A stretch of 58,916 nt of DNA from Labilithrix sp. (GTDB lineage: Bacteria > Myxococcota_A > Polyangia > Polyangiales > Polyangiaceae), in assembly GCA_019637105.1 (NCBI GenBank), contig JAHBWF010000031.1, forward strand, positions 1 to 58,916, written 5' to 3'. Positions 8,669 to 17,936 of this stretch are shown piece after piece (position 1 is the first letter of the stretch; each line of letters starts with the position of its first letter). The position numbers and the translations under genes were made by a program. The notes under the pieces are model-generated. The model was not told the origin of the DNA. It saw only the letters and a program-made list of their open reading frames with translations, and ran no database searches.

Positions 8669-9319
8669 ATGGCTGACGAGAAGAAAGAGAAGAAGCAGAA
8701 GAAGGGCAAGGGCGACGGAGGCGGCGGGAGCCGCGCTGCGATCGCGCCGAGCGGTACCTCCAACACCCAGGCCGTCCCGGCTCGGTTCGCGGAGAAGTAC
8801 ACGAAGGAGGCGGTGCCCGCCCTTCAGAAGCAGTTCTCGTACAAGAACCCGATGCAGGTTCCGAAGCTCGAGAAGATCGTCGTCAACATGGGCCTCGGGC
8901 AGGCCGTGACGAACCCGAAGATCATCGACTCCGCGGTCGACGAGCTCCAGGCGTTCACGGGGCAGAAGCCGGTGGTGACGCGCGCCAAGAAGGCGATCGC
9001 GAGCTTCAAGCTCCGCGAGGGCATCCCGATCGGCGCGATGGTCACGCTCCGCCGCGAGAAGATGTGGGAGTTCCTCGACCGTCTGGTCTCCGTCGCGCTC
9101 CCGCGTACGCGTGACTTCCGCGGCGTCTCCCGTCGCGCGTTCGACGGCAAGGGCAACTACACGCTCGGGTTGAAGGAGCAGATCATCTTCCCCGAGATCG
9201 ACTACGACCGCATCGACGTCATCAAGGGGCTCAACATCTCCTTCGTGACCTCGGCGCAGACCGACGAAGAGGGGCGCGCGCTCCTCCAGGCCATGGGAAT
9301 GCCGTTCCGAGCGGCCTGA
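8669..9319 (+). CDS. rplE: 50S ribosomal protein L5 with Lys/Gly-rich N-terminal extension
   Basis: L5 is part of the central protuberance, binds 5S rRNA and contacts P-site tRNA. The conserved body begins around residue 40 ([18 protein letters not shown]) and includes VNMGLGQAV and the C-terminal [15 protein letters not shown]. The protein has 216 residues, against about 179 in E. coli. The extra N-terminal 37 residues are a highly charged [10 protein letters not shown] segment followed by Gly and Ala. The start at 8669 has an upstream GAGGAAG box 5 nt away, which supports the extended form. Confidence 0.95.
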   Translation: MADEKKEKKQKKGKGDGGGGSRAAIAPSGTSNTQAVPARFAEKYTKEAVPALQKQFSYKNPMQVPKLEKIVVNMGLGQAVTNPKIIDSAVDELQAFTGQKPVVTRAKKAIASFKLREGIPIGAMVTLRREKMWEFLDRLVSVALPRTRDFRGVSRRAFDGKGNYTLGLKEQIIFPEIDYDRIDVIKGLNISFVTSAQTDEEGRALLQAMGMPFRAA

Positions 9320-9341
9320 GCGACTAAGAAGGAAGACGAAG

Positions 9342-9527
9342 ATGGCGCGTGCGTGTCAGTTTGCGAAGCTCAATCGCCCCCCGAAGTTCGAGGTGCGTCA
9401 CCGTAACCGCTGCAAGGTCTGCGGTCGTGGTCGTGCCTACTACCGCAAGTTCGAGCTGTGCCGCGTTTGCCTGCGGCTGTTCGCGCTTCGCGGTGAAATC
9501 CCCGGTGTGATCAAGGCGAGCTGGTGA
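9342..9527 (+). CDS. rpsN: 30S ribosomal protein S14, zinc-binding type
   Basis: S14 (61 residues) is in the head of the small subunit. This is the short C+ form: CKVC and CRVC supply the four zinc ligands (about Cys24, 27, 40, 43). Zinc-free paralogues are about 100 residues long and lack these. The position between rplE and rpsH is the canonical one. Confidence 0.97.
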   Translation: MARACQFAKLNRPPKFEVRHRNRCKVCGRGRAYYRKFELCRVCLRLFALRGEIPGVIKASW

Positions 9528-9558
9528 AAGAGCCCTCTGCGCTCGGGAAGCTACCAAC

Positions 9559-9954
9559 ATGATGACCGATCCCGTTTCCGACATGCTCGCCCGCATCCGT
9601 AACGGCGCTCTCGCCCGTCACGATCGCGTGGAGATGCCGCACTCGAACCTCAAGAAGCACATCGCCGACGTCCTCAAGTCCGAGGGCTACGTCGACGACG
9701 TCCGCGAGAGCGACGGCGAGGGCAAGAAGACCCTCACCCTCGTGCTCCGCTACGGGCGCGGCAAGGACAGCGCGATCGACGGCGTTCGTCGCGTGTCCGC
9801 CCCCGGCCGTCGTGTCTACGTCCGCCACGACCGCATCCCGCGCGTCCGCAGCGGCATGGGCATCTCGATCCTGTCGACCTCCCGCGGCGTCATGACGGAC
9901 CGTCAGGCGCGCGAGCAGAAGGTCGGCGGCGAGCTCCTCTGCGAGGTCTGGTGA
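9559..9954 (+). CDS. rpsH: 30S ribosomal protein S8
   Basis: S8 (131 residues) binds helix 21 of 16S rRNA and in E. coli also represses the spc operon. It shows TDPVSDMLARIRNG at the N-terminus and the C-terminal ISILSTSRGVMTDRQAR block with the rRNA-binding STSRG. Two tandem ATG codons open the frame. It ends 4 nt before rplF. Confidence 0.97.
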   Translation: MMTDPVSDMLARIRNGALARHDRVEMPHSNLKKHIADVLKSEGYVDDVRESDGEGKKTLTLVLRYGRGKDSAIDGVRRVSAPGRRVYVRHDRIPRVRSGMGISILSTSRGVMTDRQAREQKVGGELLCEVW

Positions 9955-9958
9955 TCCG

Positions 9959-10555
9959 ATGAGCAACACCGCACAAACCGGAGCCGCCCCGAGCCGTCAG
10001 TCGCGCGTCGGCAAGCGTCCGATCTCGCTCCCCAAGGGCGTCACGGTCAGCGCCGCGAACGGCAAGTTCGAGGTCAAGGGGCCGAAGGGGCAGCTCTCGC
10101 GCCCGATGACCCCGAACGTCCAGGTGAAGACCGAGGGCAACGACGTCTTCGTCGTCCCGACCGTCGACGGCCGCGACGGCGCCCGCTTCCAGGGCCTCGC
10201 GCGCTCGATCCTCAACGGGATGGTCGACGGGGCGGCCAACGGCTACACCCGCACGCTCAAGCTGGTCGGCACGGGCTACCGCGCCGAGGTCAAGGGCAAG
10301 ATCCTGAACCTCGCGCTCGGCTTCTCTCACCCGATCAACTTCCCGATCCCCGACGGGATCACCGTCACCGTCCCCGCCGACTCCAAGGGCACCGTCGTGA
10401 TCCTCACGGGCGCCGACAAGGAGAAGATGGGCCAGACGGCGGCGAAGATCCGCGGCTTCCGGCCCCCGGAGCCGTACGGCGGGAAGGGCGTTCGTTACGA
10501 CGGCGAGAAGGTCCGCGAGAAGGCCGGCAAGGCCGCCTCGAAGGGCGGAAAGTAA
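9959..10555 (+). CDS. rplF: 50S ribosomal protein L6
   Basis: L6 (198 residues) sits near the factor-binding site and the sarcin-ricin loop. The body starts at [14 protein letters not shown] (about 14-27), and the signature near the C-terminus reads [16 protein letters not shown] (about 165-180). It has an N-terminal Gln/Ser-rich lead of about 12 residues and a Lys-rich tail, making it some 20 residues longer than E. coli L6. Confidence 0.97.
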   Translation: MSNTAQTGAAPSRQSRVGKRPISLPKGVTVSAANGKFEVKGPKGQLSRPMTPNVQVKTEGNDVFVVPTVDGRDGARFQGLARSILNGMVDGAANGYTRTLKLVGTGYRAEVKGKILNLALGFSHPINFPIPDGITVTVPADSKGTVVILTGADKEKMGQTAAKIRGFRPPEPYGGKGVRYDGEKVREKAGKAASKGGK

Positions 10556-10563
10556 GGCACGTC

Positions 10564-10923
10564 ATGTCGATGCAGATTCAGGGTCGCGAGCGCCGCAAGC
10601 TTCGCATCCGCCGCAAGATCAGCGGCACCGAGGAGCGCCCGCGCCTCTCCGTGTTCCGCAGCCTCAAGCACATCTACGCGCAGGTCGTCGACGACGTCGC
10701 GGGCAAGACGATCGCGCACTCCTCGACGCTCGCCAAGGACGTGAAGCCGCAGGCGGGCGACTCGAAGAAGACCGACGCGGCCACGCTCGTCGGCAAGACC
10801 ATCGCCGCCCAGCTCAAGGCCAAGGGCATCACGAAGATCGTCTTCGATCGCAACGGCTACCTCTACCACGGCCGCATCAAGGCCCTCGCCGAGGGCGCGC
10901 GCGAGGGTGGCCTCGAGTTCTGA
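10564..10923 (+). CDS. rplR: 50S ribosomal protein L18
   Basis: L18 (119 residues) carries 5S rRNA into the central protuberance with L5. Typical blocks are [35 protein letters not shown] and the end [24 protein letters not shown]. The following 76-nt gap to rpsE is the longest within this part of the operon. It contains two GATTCAG repeats (10964-10970 and 10979-10985) but no convincing promoter. Confidence 0.97.
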   Translation: MSMQIQGRERRKLRIRRKISGTEERPRLSVFRSLKHIYAQVVDDVAGKTIAHSSTLAKDVKPQAGDSKKTDAATLVGKTIAAQLKAKGITKIVFDRNGYLYHGRIKALAEGAREGGLEF

Positions 10924-10999
10924 GAGGGCGCACCGCGCCGTCTCCGGGCTGACACTGGCAGATTGATTCAGCAGATAGATTCAGAGAATCGAGCAAACG

Positions 11000-11554
11000 A
11001 TGGCCATCGAGCAGATTGACGAAGAGAAGCTCAAGGAGCGCATCATCCACATCAACCGCGTCGCCAAGGTCGTCAAGGGCGGCCGGCGCTTCTCGTTCGC
11101 GGCGCTCGTCGTCGTCGGCGACGAGAGCGGTCACGTGGGTGTCGGCCTCGGCAAGGCGAACGAGGTCCCGGAGGCCATCCGCAAGGGCAACGACCAGGCT
11201 CGCAAGAACCTGTTCAAGGTCCCGCTCGAGGGCGTGACGATCCCGCACGAGGCCCACGGACACTTCGGCGCCGGCCGCGTGTTCCTCCGCCCGGCGTCGC
11301 AGGGGACGGGCGTCATCGCCGGCGGTGCGGTCCGCGCCGTCGTCGAGTCGGCCGGCATCCACGACATCCTCACGAAGTGCATCGGCAGCGCGAACCCGCA
11401 CAACGTCGTGCGCGCCACGCTCCAGGCGCTCCGCCAGCTCAAGAGCCTCGACCAGGTCGCGAGCAAGCGCAGGAAGCAAACCGCCGACCTGATTGCTCCA
11501 AGCACCAAGAAGAAGTCGGCCGCCGGCGCGGCGAAGGCTGAGGCAGCGTCATGA
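11000..11554 (+). CDS. rpsE: 30S ribosomal protein S5
   Basis: S5 (184 residues) lies at the mRNA entrance and is important for decoding fidelity. It has the RNA-binding [20 protein letters not shown] segment near 17-36 and the [21 protein letters not shown] loop near 90-110. The C-terminus is slightly extended with Lys and Ala. The stop overlaps the rpmD start as ATGA. Confidence 0.97.
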   Translation: MAIEQIDEEKLKERIIHINRVAKVVKGGRRFSFAALVVVGDESGHVGVGLGKANEVPEAIRKGNDQARKNLFKVPLEGVTIPHEAHGHFGAGRVFLRPASQGTGVIAGGAVRAVVESAGIHDILTKCIGSANPHNVVRATLQALRQLKSLDQVASKRRKQTADLIAPSTKKKSAAGAAKAEAAS

Positions 11555-11733
11555 AGCAGAAGCTCCGTATCAAGCAGATCAAGAGCTGCATCGGCGTCGA
11601 CTGGCGCTTTCGCCTGAACCTCAAGGGCCTCGGCCTCGGCCGCATCGGCAAGACGGTCGAAGTGGCGAACACGCCCTCGTTCCGCGGCGCGATCAAGAAG
11701 GTCCTCCACCTCGTCACCGTCGAGGAGATCTGA
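11551..11733 (+). CDS. rpmD: 50S ribosomal protein L30
   Basis: L30 (60 residues) is a small 23S-binding protein, present in only some bacterial lineages. It has the typical opening ([20 protein letters not shown]), the [21 protein letters not shown] block and the final hydrophobic strand VLHLVTVEE. It overlaps rpsE by four bases (ATGA) and ends 3 nt before rplO. Confidence 0.95.
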   Translation: MKQKLRIKQIKSCIGVDWRFRLNLKGLGLGRIGKTVEVANTPSFRGAIKKVLHLVTVEEI

Positions 11734-11736
11734 GTC

Positions 11737-12210
11737 ATGGCCGACACCCTCAGCAAGCTCGCGAAGCCGGAAGGCGCGACCGAGAAGAAGCTCCGGAAGG
11801 GCCGCGGCGTCGGCTCCGGCCTGGGCAAGACGGCCGGCCGCGGTCAGAAGGGCCAGTACGCCCGCCGCGCCACCTTCAAGCCCTCGTTCGAAGGCGGCCA
11901 GACCCCGCTCGCGCGCCGCCTCCCGAAGCGCGGCTTCACGAAGCACGACAAGGCGGTCGTCGCCGAGATCAACGTCGGTCAGCTCGAGTCGTTCGACGCC
12001 GGCGCGAACGTCGACGAGCGCGCGCTGCGCGACCGCGGCCTCGTGAAGGGCCAGATCGACCGCATCAAGATCCTCGGCAACGGCGAGCTCACCAAGAAGA
12101 TCACCATCACGGCGCACTCCTTCTCCAAGTCCGCGCAGGAGAAGATCGCCAAGGCCGGCGGAAAGGCCGTCCTGGTCGCGACGGCGCAGGCCGCGGCGGC
12201 CTCCGAGTGA
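11737..12210 (+). CDS. rplO: 50S ribosomal protein L15
   Basis: L15 (157 residues) is a late-assembly large-subunit protein with a long flexible N-terminus. The Gly/Lys/Arg-rich part KGRGVGSGLGKTAGRGQKGQ (about 21-40) and the FEGGQTPLARRLPKRGF block (about 50-66) identify it. It ends with an Ala-rich tail. The next gene, secY, follows after 28 nt. Confidence 0.97.
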   Translation: MADTLSKLAKPEGATEKKLRKGRGVGSGLGKTAGRGQKGQYARRATFKPSFEGGQTPLARRLPKRGFTKHDKAVVAEINVGQLESFDAGANVDERALRDRGLVKGQIDRIKILGNGELTKKITITAHSFSKSAQEKIAKAGGKAVLVATAQAAAASE

Positions 12211-12238
12211 CCGGCGCTTCGCCAAGGACCCCCCCACG

Positions 12239-13579
12239 ATGAGCGTCCTCGCCGGCTTCGCGAACATCAACAAGGTGCCGGAGCTCCGGCGCCGAGTGCT
12301 GTTCACGCTCGCGATGCTCGCCGTCTACCGCATCGGAGCGTTCGTCACGATCCCCGGCGTCGACCGGAACGTGATGAAGGCCGTCGTGAACAAGCAGGGA
12401 GGAGGCCTCCTCGGCTTCTTCAACATGTTCTCGGGCGGCGCGCTCTCGAACCTCTCGATCTTCGCGATCGGCATCATGCCGTACGTCAGCGCGAGCATCG
12501 TGCTCCAGCTCTTGACGATGGTCTTCAAGCCGCTCGACGAGCTCCGCAAGGAGGGCGAGCAGGGCCAGCGGAAGATCAACCAGTACACGCGCTACGGCAC
12601 GATCGTGCTGGCGCTGTTCCAGAGCTTCGGCATCGCGATGAGCCTCGAAGCTTTGAACAACCAGGACACCGTCGGCGCCACGGGCGACGTCGTCACCCAC
12701 GCGGGCTGGGGCTTCCGCCTCATGACGATGCTGACGCTCACGACGGGCACCTGCTTCATCATGTGGATCGGTGAGCAGATCACCGAGCGCGGGATCGGCA
12801 ACGGCATCTCGCTCCTCATCTTCGCCGGCATCGTGACGGACATCCCCGGCGGCGTCATCGGCTACTTCCAGACCCACAAGGGCTCGATCCAGCCGCTGAA
12901 CCTGTTCGCGGTGGGCGCGATCGTCCTCCTCACGGTCGCCACGATCGTCTTCTTCGAGCGCGGGCAGAGGCGCATCCCGATCTACTACGCGCGCAGGACC
13001 GTCGGGCGGCGCGTCTACGGCGGGCAGACGGCGCACCTCCCGCTCAAGGTGAACACGGCCGGCACGATCCCCCCGATCTTCGCGAGCTCGCTCCTGATGT
13101 TCCCGGCGACCCTGGCGAACTTCAAGATCCCGGGGATGGCGCAGCTCCAGCAGAGCCTCGAGCGCGGCGACTGGCTCTTCAACGTCATCTACGTCGCGCT
13201 GATCATCTTCTTCTGCTTCTTCTACACCGCCGTCACGTTCCAGGCGGTCGACGTCGCGGACAACCTGAAGAAGCAGCAGGCGTTCATCCCGTCGATCCGC
13301 CAGGGCAAGCAGACCGCGGAGTACATCGACAAGGTGTTGACGCGGATCACCCTCGGCGGCGCGCTCTACGTCGCCGCGGTGTGCGTCGTCCCGACGGTCA
13401 TCAGCGAGTACTTCAAGGTCCCGTTCCGCTGGGGCGGCACCTCCGTCATGATCGTCGTCGGCGTCGCGCTCGACACGGTGGCGCAGATCGAGGCTCACCT
13501 CATCACGCGCAACTACGAGGGCCTCTCGGGCGGCGGCGGGCGGGCGACGCGCATTCGTGGTCGAAGGGACCTGGCGTGA
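12239..13579 (+). CDS. secY: Preprotein translocase subunit SecY
   Basis: SecY (446 residues) is the channel subunit of the inner-membrane protein translocon. Ten hydrophobic segments can be picked out. Landmarks are RVLFTLAMLAVYRIGAFVTIPG in the first, the plug-region sequence GGLLGFFNMFSGGALSNLSI and the ISASIVLQLL-type segment after it. Also present are GERGIGNG-like ITERGIGNGISLLIFAGI and the cytosolic loop with RRIPIYYARR. The length is usual. The ATG at 12239 has an AAGGA box 11 nt upstream. Confidence 0.98.
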   Translation: MSVLAGFANINKVPELRRRVLFTLAMLAVYRIGAFVTIPGVDRNVMKAVVNKQGGGLLGFFNMFSGGALSNLSIFAIGIMPYVSASIVLQLLTMVFKPLDELRKEGEQGQRKINQYTRYGTIVLALFQSFGIAMSLEALNNQDTVGATGDVVTHAGWGFRLMTMLTLTTGTCFIMWIGEQITERGIGNGISLLIFAGIVTDIPGGVIGYFQTHKGSIQPLNLFAVGAIVLLTVATIVFFERGQRRIPIYYARRTVGRRVYGGQTAHLPLKVNTAGTIPPIFASSLLMFPATLANFKIPGMAQLQQSLERGDWLFNVIYVALIIFFCFFYTAVTFQAVDVADNLKKQQAFIPSIRQGKQTAEYIDKVLTRITLGGALYVAAVCVVPTVISEYFKVPFRWGGTSVMIVVGVALDTVAQIEAHLITRNYEGLSGGGGRATRIRGRRDLA

Positions 13580-13616
13580 TGATCCGTCAGGCTTCGACGA
13601 TCTCGGGGAGGGGACG

Positions 13617-14243
13617 ATGAGGCTCATCTTCGTGGGCCCGCCTGGCGCCGGTAAGGGCACCCAGGCGAAGGTCATCTGCGACAAGTACGGGATCCCGCAG
13701 GTCTCGACGGGCGACATGCTCCGCGCCGCCAAGAAGGAAGGGCGGCTGCCGGCGGAGCTGATCCAGAAGATGGACGCCGGCGGGCTCGTCCCCGACGAGG
13801 TCGTCATCGACCTGATCCGGCGGCGCATCGAGGAGCCGGACGCCGTGAGCGGCTTCCTCCTCGACGGCTTCCCGCGGACGGTCCCTCAGGCCGAGGCGCT
13901 CGGCGAGCTGCTCGCGAGCAAGGGACAGCGGCTGAACGGCGTCATCGCCCTCACGGTCGACAAGAACCTGCTCATGGAACGAGCGGTGCTCCGTCGGACG
14001 GACAAACGCACTGGACAGATTTACCACTTGAAGTATAAACCGCCCCCCCCGGACGCGGATCTGGAGCACCGGGCGGACGACCACGAAGACAAGGTTCGAA
14101 ACCGAATCGACGTGTACGAGCGGATGACGGCCGACCTCCTGCCCTTCTACGAGAAGGCCGGGATGCTCGAGAGGGTGGACGGAGTCGGCGAGGTGGCAGA
14201 GGTGACGCAGCGGGTCCTCGCTGCGATCGAGAAGCGGAAGTAA
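13617..14243 (+). CDS. adk: Adenylate kinase
   Basis: Interconverts ATP plus AMP with two ADP. The protein has 208 residues. It has the P-loop [10 protein letters not shown] (about 7-16), the AMP-binding STGDMLR (about 30-36), the DGFPRT motif (about 84-89) and a LID region (about 122-160) without zinc cysteines. The ATG at 13617 has a GGGGAGGGG box directly upstream. Longer forms starting inside secY would duplicate coding sequence. The gene for methionine aminopeptidase, which often lies between adk and infA, is not here. Confidence 0.96.
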   Translation: MRLIFVGPPGAGKGTQAKVICDKYGIPQVSTGDMLRAAKKEGRLPAELIQKMDAGGLVPDEVVIDLIRRRIEEPDAVSGFLLDGFPRTVPQAEALGELLASKGQRLNGVIALTVDKNLLMERAVLRRTDKRTGQIYHLKYKPPPPDADLEHRADDHEDKVRNRIDVYERMTADLLPFYEKAGMLERVDGVGEVAEVTQRVLAAIEKRK

Positions 14244-14292
14244 CATCGGGTTCGAAGAACCCAAGATTCAAGGAGAGGCGAAGGGATCGTTG

Positions 14293-14535
14293 ATGAGTGA
14301 GCGTCGTGAGCGGAAAGAGCCGAAGGGCGACAAGCTCGAGTTCGATGGTGTCGTTCAGGAGGCGCTGCCGAACGCGATGTTCCGCGTGAAGTGCGACAAC
14401 GGACTGGTCGTCCTCGCGACGATCAGCGGGCGTATGCGGCAGTTCTACATCCGCATCCTCCCTGGCGACCGGGTCACCGTCGAGGTGAGCCCGTACGACC
14501 CGAGCCGCGGCCGCATCACCTACCGTCACAAGTAG
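14293..14535 (+). CDS. infA: Translation initiation factor IF-1
   Basis: IF-1 occupies the A site during initiation. The OB fold is plain: [20 protein letters not shown], then [21 protein letters not shown] and [15 protein letters not shown] at the end. The N-terminus has about eight extra charged residues ([13 protein letters not shown]), so the protein is 80 rather than 72 long. The ATG at 14293 is preferred to the adjoining TTG at 14290. Confidence 0.96.
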   Translation: MSERRERKEPKGDKLEFDGVVQEALPNAMFRVKCDNGLVVLATISGRMRQFYIRILPGDRVTVEVSPYDPSRGRITYRHK

Positions 14536-14600
14536 CCGACGGAATCGCACGTTCACTCGACAGACCAGCCGACCCCTTACTTCCCCATCGGAGCCAAGCA

Positions 14601-14714
14601 ATGAAGGTCCGTCCGTCCGTCAAGAAGGTTTGCGACAAGTGCAAGGTCGTGCGGCGCAAGAACGTCGTGCGCATCATCTGTGAGAACCCGCGCCACAAGC
14701 AGCGCCAGGGCTAA
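14601..14714 (+). CDS. rpmJ: 50S ribosomal protein L36, zinc-binding type
   Basis: L36 (37 residues) is the smallest large-subunit protein. It reads [17 protein letters not shown] at the start and contains Cys11, Cys14, Cys27 and His32, the C+ zinc-ribbon ligands. It sits between infA and rpsM, as in most spc/alpha operons. Confidence 0.96.
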   Translation: MKVRPSVKKVCDKCKVVRRKNVVRIICENPRHKQRQG

Positions 14715-14728
14715 GGAAGAGAATCGTC

Positions 14729-15112
14729 ATGGCTCGTATCGCAGGCGTCGACCTCCCCCGTCACAAGCAAGTCGCTTACGCGCTCCCGTACCTCTACGGC
14801 GTGGGTCGCACGCTCGCGAAAGAGATCTGCAAGCGCGCGAACATCCCCCCGGAGAAGAAGACCGAGGAGCTGACCGAGGGTGAGATCAAGCGCATCCGCG
14901 AGCTGCTCGAGACCGAGTACCGCGTCGAGGGTGACCTCCGCCGCGAAGTGCAGATGAACATCAAGCGCCTGATGGACCTCGGCTGCTACCGCGGCCTCCG
15001 TCACCGCCGCGGCCTCCCCGTCAACGGGCAGCGTACGCACACGAACGCGCGTACCCGCAAGGGGCCGCGTAAGGGCATCCTCTCGCGCGGCGGTCCGCGC
15101 AAGCCTGGGTGA
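14729..15112 (+). CDS. rpsM: 30S ribosomal protein S13
   Basis: S13 (127 residues) is in the head of the small subunit and bridges to L5. It has [21 protein letters not shown] at its start, the helix-hairpin-helix [16 protein letters not shown] and the basic tail with [20 protein letters not shown]. The preceding GAAGAGAA supplies a ribosome-binding site. Confidence 0.97.
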   Translation: MARIAGVDLPRHKQVAYALPYLYGVGRTLAKEICKRANIPPEKKTEELTEGEIKRIRELLETEYRVEGDLRREVQMNIKRLMDLGCYRGLRHRRGLPVNGQRTHTNARTRKGPRKGILSRGGPRKPG

Positions 15113-15147
15113 GCGCAGGTCTAGAGCTCTCGGAGTAACGGAAGATC

Positions 15148-15564
15148 ATGGCAAGCACGAAGACCCAGACGAGCGGCGGAGCCAAGGGCAAGCCCGGCAA
15201 GAAGAAGGTCAAGAAGAACATCTCGACCGGGATCGCCTGCATCCAGTCGACGTTCAACAACACCGTCGTCACGATCACGGACGTCAACGGCAACACCGTG
15301 GCGTGGTCGAGCGCCGGCGCGCGCGGCTTCAAGGGCTCGCGCAAGTCGACCCCGTTCGCCGCGCAGCTCGCGGCCGAAGAGGCCTGCCGCAAGGCGATGG
15401 AGCACGGCATGCGTTCGGTCGCCGTCTTCGTGAAGGGCCCCGGCGCCGGTCGTGAGAGCGCCCTCCGCGCGCTCCAGACGGCGGGCTTCAAGGTGACGCT
15501 CATCCGCGACGTCACGCCGGTCCCGCACAACGGCTGCCGCCCGCCGAAGCGCCGTCGCGTCTGA
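15148..15564 (+). CDS. rpsK: 30S ribosomal protein S11
   Basis: S11 (138 residues) lies on the platform near the mRNA exit. Recognised by [34 protein letters not shown] and the C-terminal [19 protein letters not shown]. In most bacteria rpsD follows directly. Here a strong terminator follows and rpsD is about 7.8 kb away. Confidence 0.97.
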   Translation: MASTKTQTSGGAKGKPGKKKVKKNISTGIACIQSTFNNTVVTITDVNGNTVAWSSAGARGFKGSRKSTPFAAQLAAEEACRKAMEHGMRSVAVFVKGPGAGRESALRALQTAGFKVTLIRDVTPVPHNGCRPPKRRRV

Positions 15565-15607
15565 CGTTCGGTGCGACGAGGCGAGCCCCGGACGGGGCCG
15601 CCGTCGC

Positions 15608-15650
15608 GCGAGCGCCGTCGATCTTCGGATCGCGGCGCTCGCCTCATTTT
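15608..15650 (+). terminator. Intrinsic terminator after rpsK
   Basis: GCGAGCGCCG (15608-15617) pairs perfectly with CGGCGCTCGC (15633-15642). Inside it CGATC pairs with GATCG around a TTCG tetraloop, giving a 15-bp stem with one bulged T. CTCATTTT follows. This is the strongest terminator in the translation cluster and marks the 3' end of the operon that begins at rplV. Confidence 0.85.
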
Positions 15651-15726
15651 GTCGGGCCTTCGGGCGCGCGAGCCGGACGGAGCTCGCGCGTCGATGGCGG
15701 TCGTTGGGGGATCCTGGCGCTCGGGT

Positions 15727-15732
15727 TAGAAT
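15727..15732 (+). promoter_or_regulatory. Candidate -10 element (TAGAAT) of the lectin-like lipoprotein gene
   Basis: TAGAAT matches five of six consensus -10 bases and ends 7 nt before the ATG at 15740, so the message would be leaderless or nearly so. Confidence 0.4.
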
Positions 15733-15739
15733 CGCCGAG

Positions 15740-16375
15740 ATGTCCCTGCGCGCGGCCCTGGGGTTCACCTGCGCGGTGGTGGGGCTCGGCGGCTGCACGC
15801 TTCTGGTCTCGACGTCCGGGTTGTCCGGTCCGGACGACGTGGACGCAGGCGACGCGGCGGGCGCCCCGAGCGCGGACGGGGCGTTCGCCGAGGACGGCGC
15901 GCGCGACGCGGGGAGCGGGGACGCCGGGGACGACGTCGGAGCCGACGCCGGCGTCGAGGGGGTCGTCTGGTCGCAGAACGGCCACCGCTACCTCGTGCGC
16001 GTCTACCTGCGCGACGTGTCGTGGGAGGCGGCGAAGGACGACGCCGTGAAGGCCGGCGGTCACCTCGCGACGATCACCTCGGCGGGCGAAGACGCGTTCG
16101 TCTCGGCCTTGCTCGGCGACGTCCCGACCGCGTTCAATGACCACTACGGTCCGTGGATCGGCGCGTATCAGCCGGCTGGCGACGGAGGGCTGGAGCCCGC
16201 GGGCGGCTGGGCGTGGGTCACCGGCGAGCCCTGGGCGTACACGCGCTGGCAGGACGGGGAGCCGAACGACGGCAACGGCCAGGAGCACTACGGGCACTAC
16301 CTCGGCGGGGGATGGAACGACATCGAGCTCTACGGCGACGGGCACGTTCGCTCCGCCGTCGTCGAGTTCGAGTAG
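15740..16375 (+). CDS. C-type-lectin-like lipoprotein
   Basis: This 211-residue lipoprotein (lipobox GLGGC, Cys19) has an Asp/Ala-rich linker of about 50 residues and then a C-type lectin-like domain (about 76-210). The domain carries WIGAY at 139-143, a calcium/sugar-binding EPN at 174-176 and WND at 192-194. In animal lectins EPN favours mannose-type sugars. The usual disulfide cysteines are absent. It probably displays a carbohydrate-binding module on the cell surface. It is the first of five non-ribosomal genes between rpsK and rpsD. A start at 15704 would give 12 extra residues ahead of the signal peptide and is unlikely. Confidence 0.82.
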   Translation: MSLRAALGFTCAVVGLGGCTLLVSTSGLSGPDDVDAGDAAGAPSADGAFAEDGARDAGSGDAGDDVGADAGVEGVVWSQNGHRYLVRVYLRDVSWEAAKDDAVKAGGHLATITSAGEDAFVSALLGDVPTAFNDHYGPWIGAYQPAGDGGLEPAGGWAWVTGEPWAYTRWQDGEPNDGNGQEHYGHYLGGGWNDIELYGDGHVRSAVVEFE

Positions 16376-16429
16376 CGCGAGCGCCGCGCTCCTCGGCCCG
16401 TTCCAGGAACGGAGGGGCTCGGTCGCGCC

Positions 16430-17617
16430 TCAACGTTCGATCGTCGAGTTTTCGATCTGGGGCGCGGTCTTCGCGAGGACGAAGAGGCCGGGGAGGTTCT
16501 CGGTCTCGAACGTGCCGCGCGGGTTTCGGCGGAGCGTCGAGTCCTTGATGAAGAGCATCCCGCTCCGGTCGTTGCTCACGTAGAAGATGGCGCTGCCGCC
16601 CTCGTTCGCCTTGTTGTCCTCGATGACGCTGCCGCAGACCTCGAGGTCGAACGTGTTGCCGTCGTTGTAGATGGCGCCGCCGTTGCCGCCCTCGCCGTCG
16701 TTCGCGCCGTGGCCGATCGCCTTGTTGTCGGACAGGTGGCTGTTGAGGATGGTGTACGAGACCCCGATGCTGCTGACGGCGCCGCCGTTCGCGCACGTGT
16801 TCCCGAAGCCGGCCTTTCCGCCGAACGTGCTGTTCACGATGTACGTCGGTCGCGAGACGCTCCCGCCGGCGACGTGCTGGAGCACGCGGACCGCGCCGCC
16901 GCCGACGTCCGAGCCGAGGTCGTCGCAGACGTTGCCGAAGAAGCGCGAGTTGATGATCTTGAGGCGCCCGCCGCGCACGTAGACCGCGCCGCCGCCGCCG
17001 TCGTTGTCGCCCGTCTCGAGCCCCTTGGCGTTGCCTCCGACGAAGGTGAGGTTCTGGAGCGAGAGCACCGGGTCCGGCTGGTTGTTGCAGTCGGCCGAGG
17101 TCCAGACCTGCGCCTGATCGCAGACGTTCTGATAGAGGATCCGGACCTTCCCGCCGCCGTCGAGCGTGATCTTTCCGCCGCCGTCGATCACGATCTTCGG
17201 CCCCTTGTCGTTGAAGACCTTGGCCGTCTTCGTCAACGTGATCGTCGCCGGCGCGGGCCCGCAATCGAACGTGATCACGCCGCCGGCCGCGACGGCCGCG
17301 ACGAACGCGTCGCCCGTGCAGCTCTCCGGCGTGCCCGCGCCGACGACGGTGCGCGGGTTCGAGACGTCCTCGGCTTGCGCCTCCGCCGGCACGGCGCACT
17401 TCCCGTCGGGGTTGCCCGCCGGCGGCCCGTCCTCCGGGCTCGTCGGCAGCGGCGGCGCGCCTCCGCCGGAGGAGCCGTCGACGGAGGAGCCGCCGCTGCT
17501 CGCGCCGCCGCCGTTGCCGTCGGGGCCGCCGTCCCCGCCTCCGGACGACGCGTCGCCGCACGCGCCGATCGCGAGCGCGCCCGACACGAGAACCACCCAC
17601 GCCCTCGCGGTGCCCAT
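16430..17617 (-). CDS. Right-handed beta-helix lipoprotein
   Basis: The 395-residue protein has a lipoprotein signal (AIGAC, Cys20) and a long Gly/Ser linker to about residue 60. The rest is a parallel beta-helix with repeated N-S-x-F/L and G-G-A-I/V turns, such as GGGAVYVRGGRLKIINSRFF and GGAIYNDGNTFDLEVCGSVI. This matches the polymorphic outer membrane protein-like or pectate-lyase-like repeats seen in many secreted myxobacterial proteins. No catalytic motif is evident. It converges with the lectin gene (54 nt apart). The chosen ATG gives a proper signal peptide; the frame is open upstream but lacks codon bias. Confidence 0.8.
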   Translation of the reverse strand: MGTARAWVVLVSGALAIGACGDASSGGGDGGPDGNGGGASSGGSSVDGSSGGGAPPLPTSPEDGPPAGNPDGKCAVPAEAQAEDVSNPRTVVGAGTPESCTGDAFVAAVAAGGVITFDCGPAPATITLTKTAKVFNDKGPKIVIDGGGKITLDGGGKVRILYQNVCDQAQVWTSADCNNQPDPVLSLQNLTFVGGNAKGLETGDNDGGGGAVYVRGGRLKIINSRFFGNVCDDLGSDVGGGAVRVLQHVAGGSVSRPTYIVNSTFGGKAGFGNTCANGGAVSSIGVSYTILNSHLSDNKAIGHGANDGEGGNGGAIYNDGNTFDLEVCGSVIEDNKANEGGSAIFYVSNDRSGMLFIKDSTLRRNPRGTFETENLPGLFVLAKTAPQIENSTIER

Positions 17618-17936
17618 CGTCCGAGGATAGCGTCGCCGCCTGCGTTCGGCGCCGCGCGAGACCGGCTGTCGCGCGAATGGCTCGCACCTCTTCGCAGCCT
17701 TCCGCCGGTCGGCGCCTCCCACCCGGCCCGGGCGTCCGGGCCGCGCCTCGCGGGCGTCGCGCCGTCGCGCGATCCGGCCTCCCGCGCACGCGCCTCGCGG
17801 GCGTCGCGCGATCCGGCGCGCGGCGCGGCGCGTCGCGAATTCTGAAAACGCGCCGGCCGACGGGGGCGCGCGCGTCTCGCGCATGACATCGCGGCGCGGC
17901 TTCTCGTAGCGTGAACGACCGATGGGAGAGGGAGCC
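17618..17936. other. Divergent intergenic region with a 19-bp direct repeat
   Basis: This gap holds the start regions of two divergent lipoprotein genes. The 19-mer GCGCCTCGCGGGCGTCGCG occurs at 17743-17761 and 17790-17808, each followed by a CGCGATCCGG block. A TAGCGT hexamer at 17907-17912 may be the -10 of the rightward gene. No gene is seen. Confidence 0.5.

Noticed and set aside
10924-10999. Possible internal promoter between rplR and rpsE
   Set aside because: The 76-nt gap has GATTCAG repeats and is AT-richer, but no -35/-10 pair at normal spacing was found.
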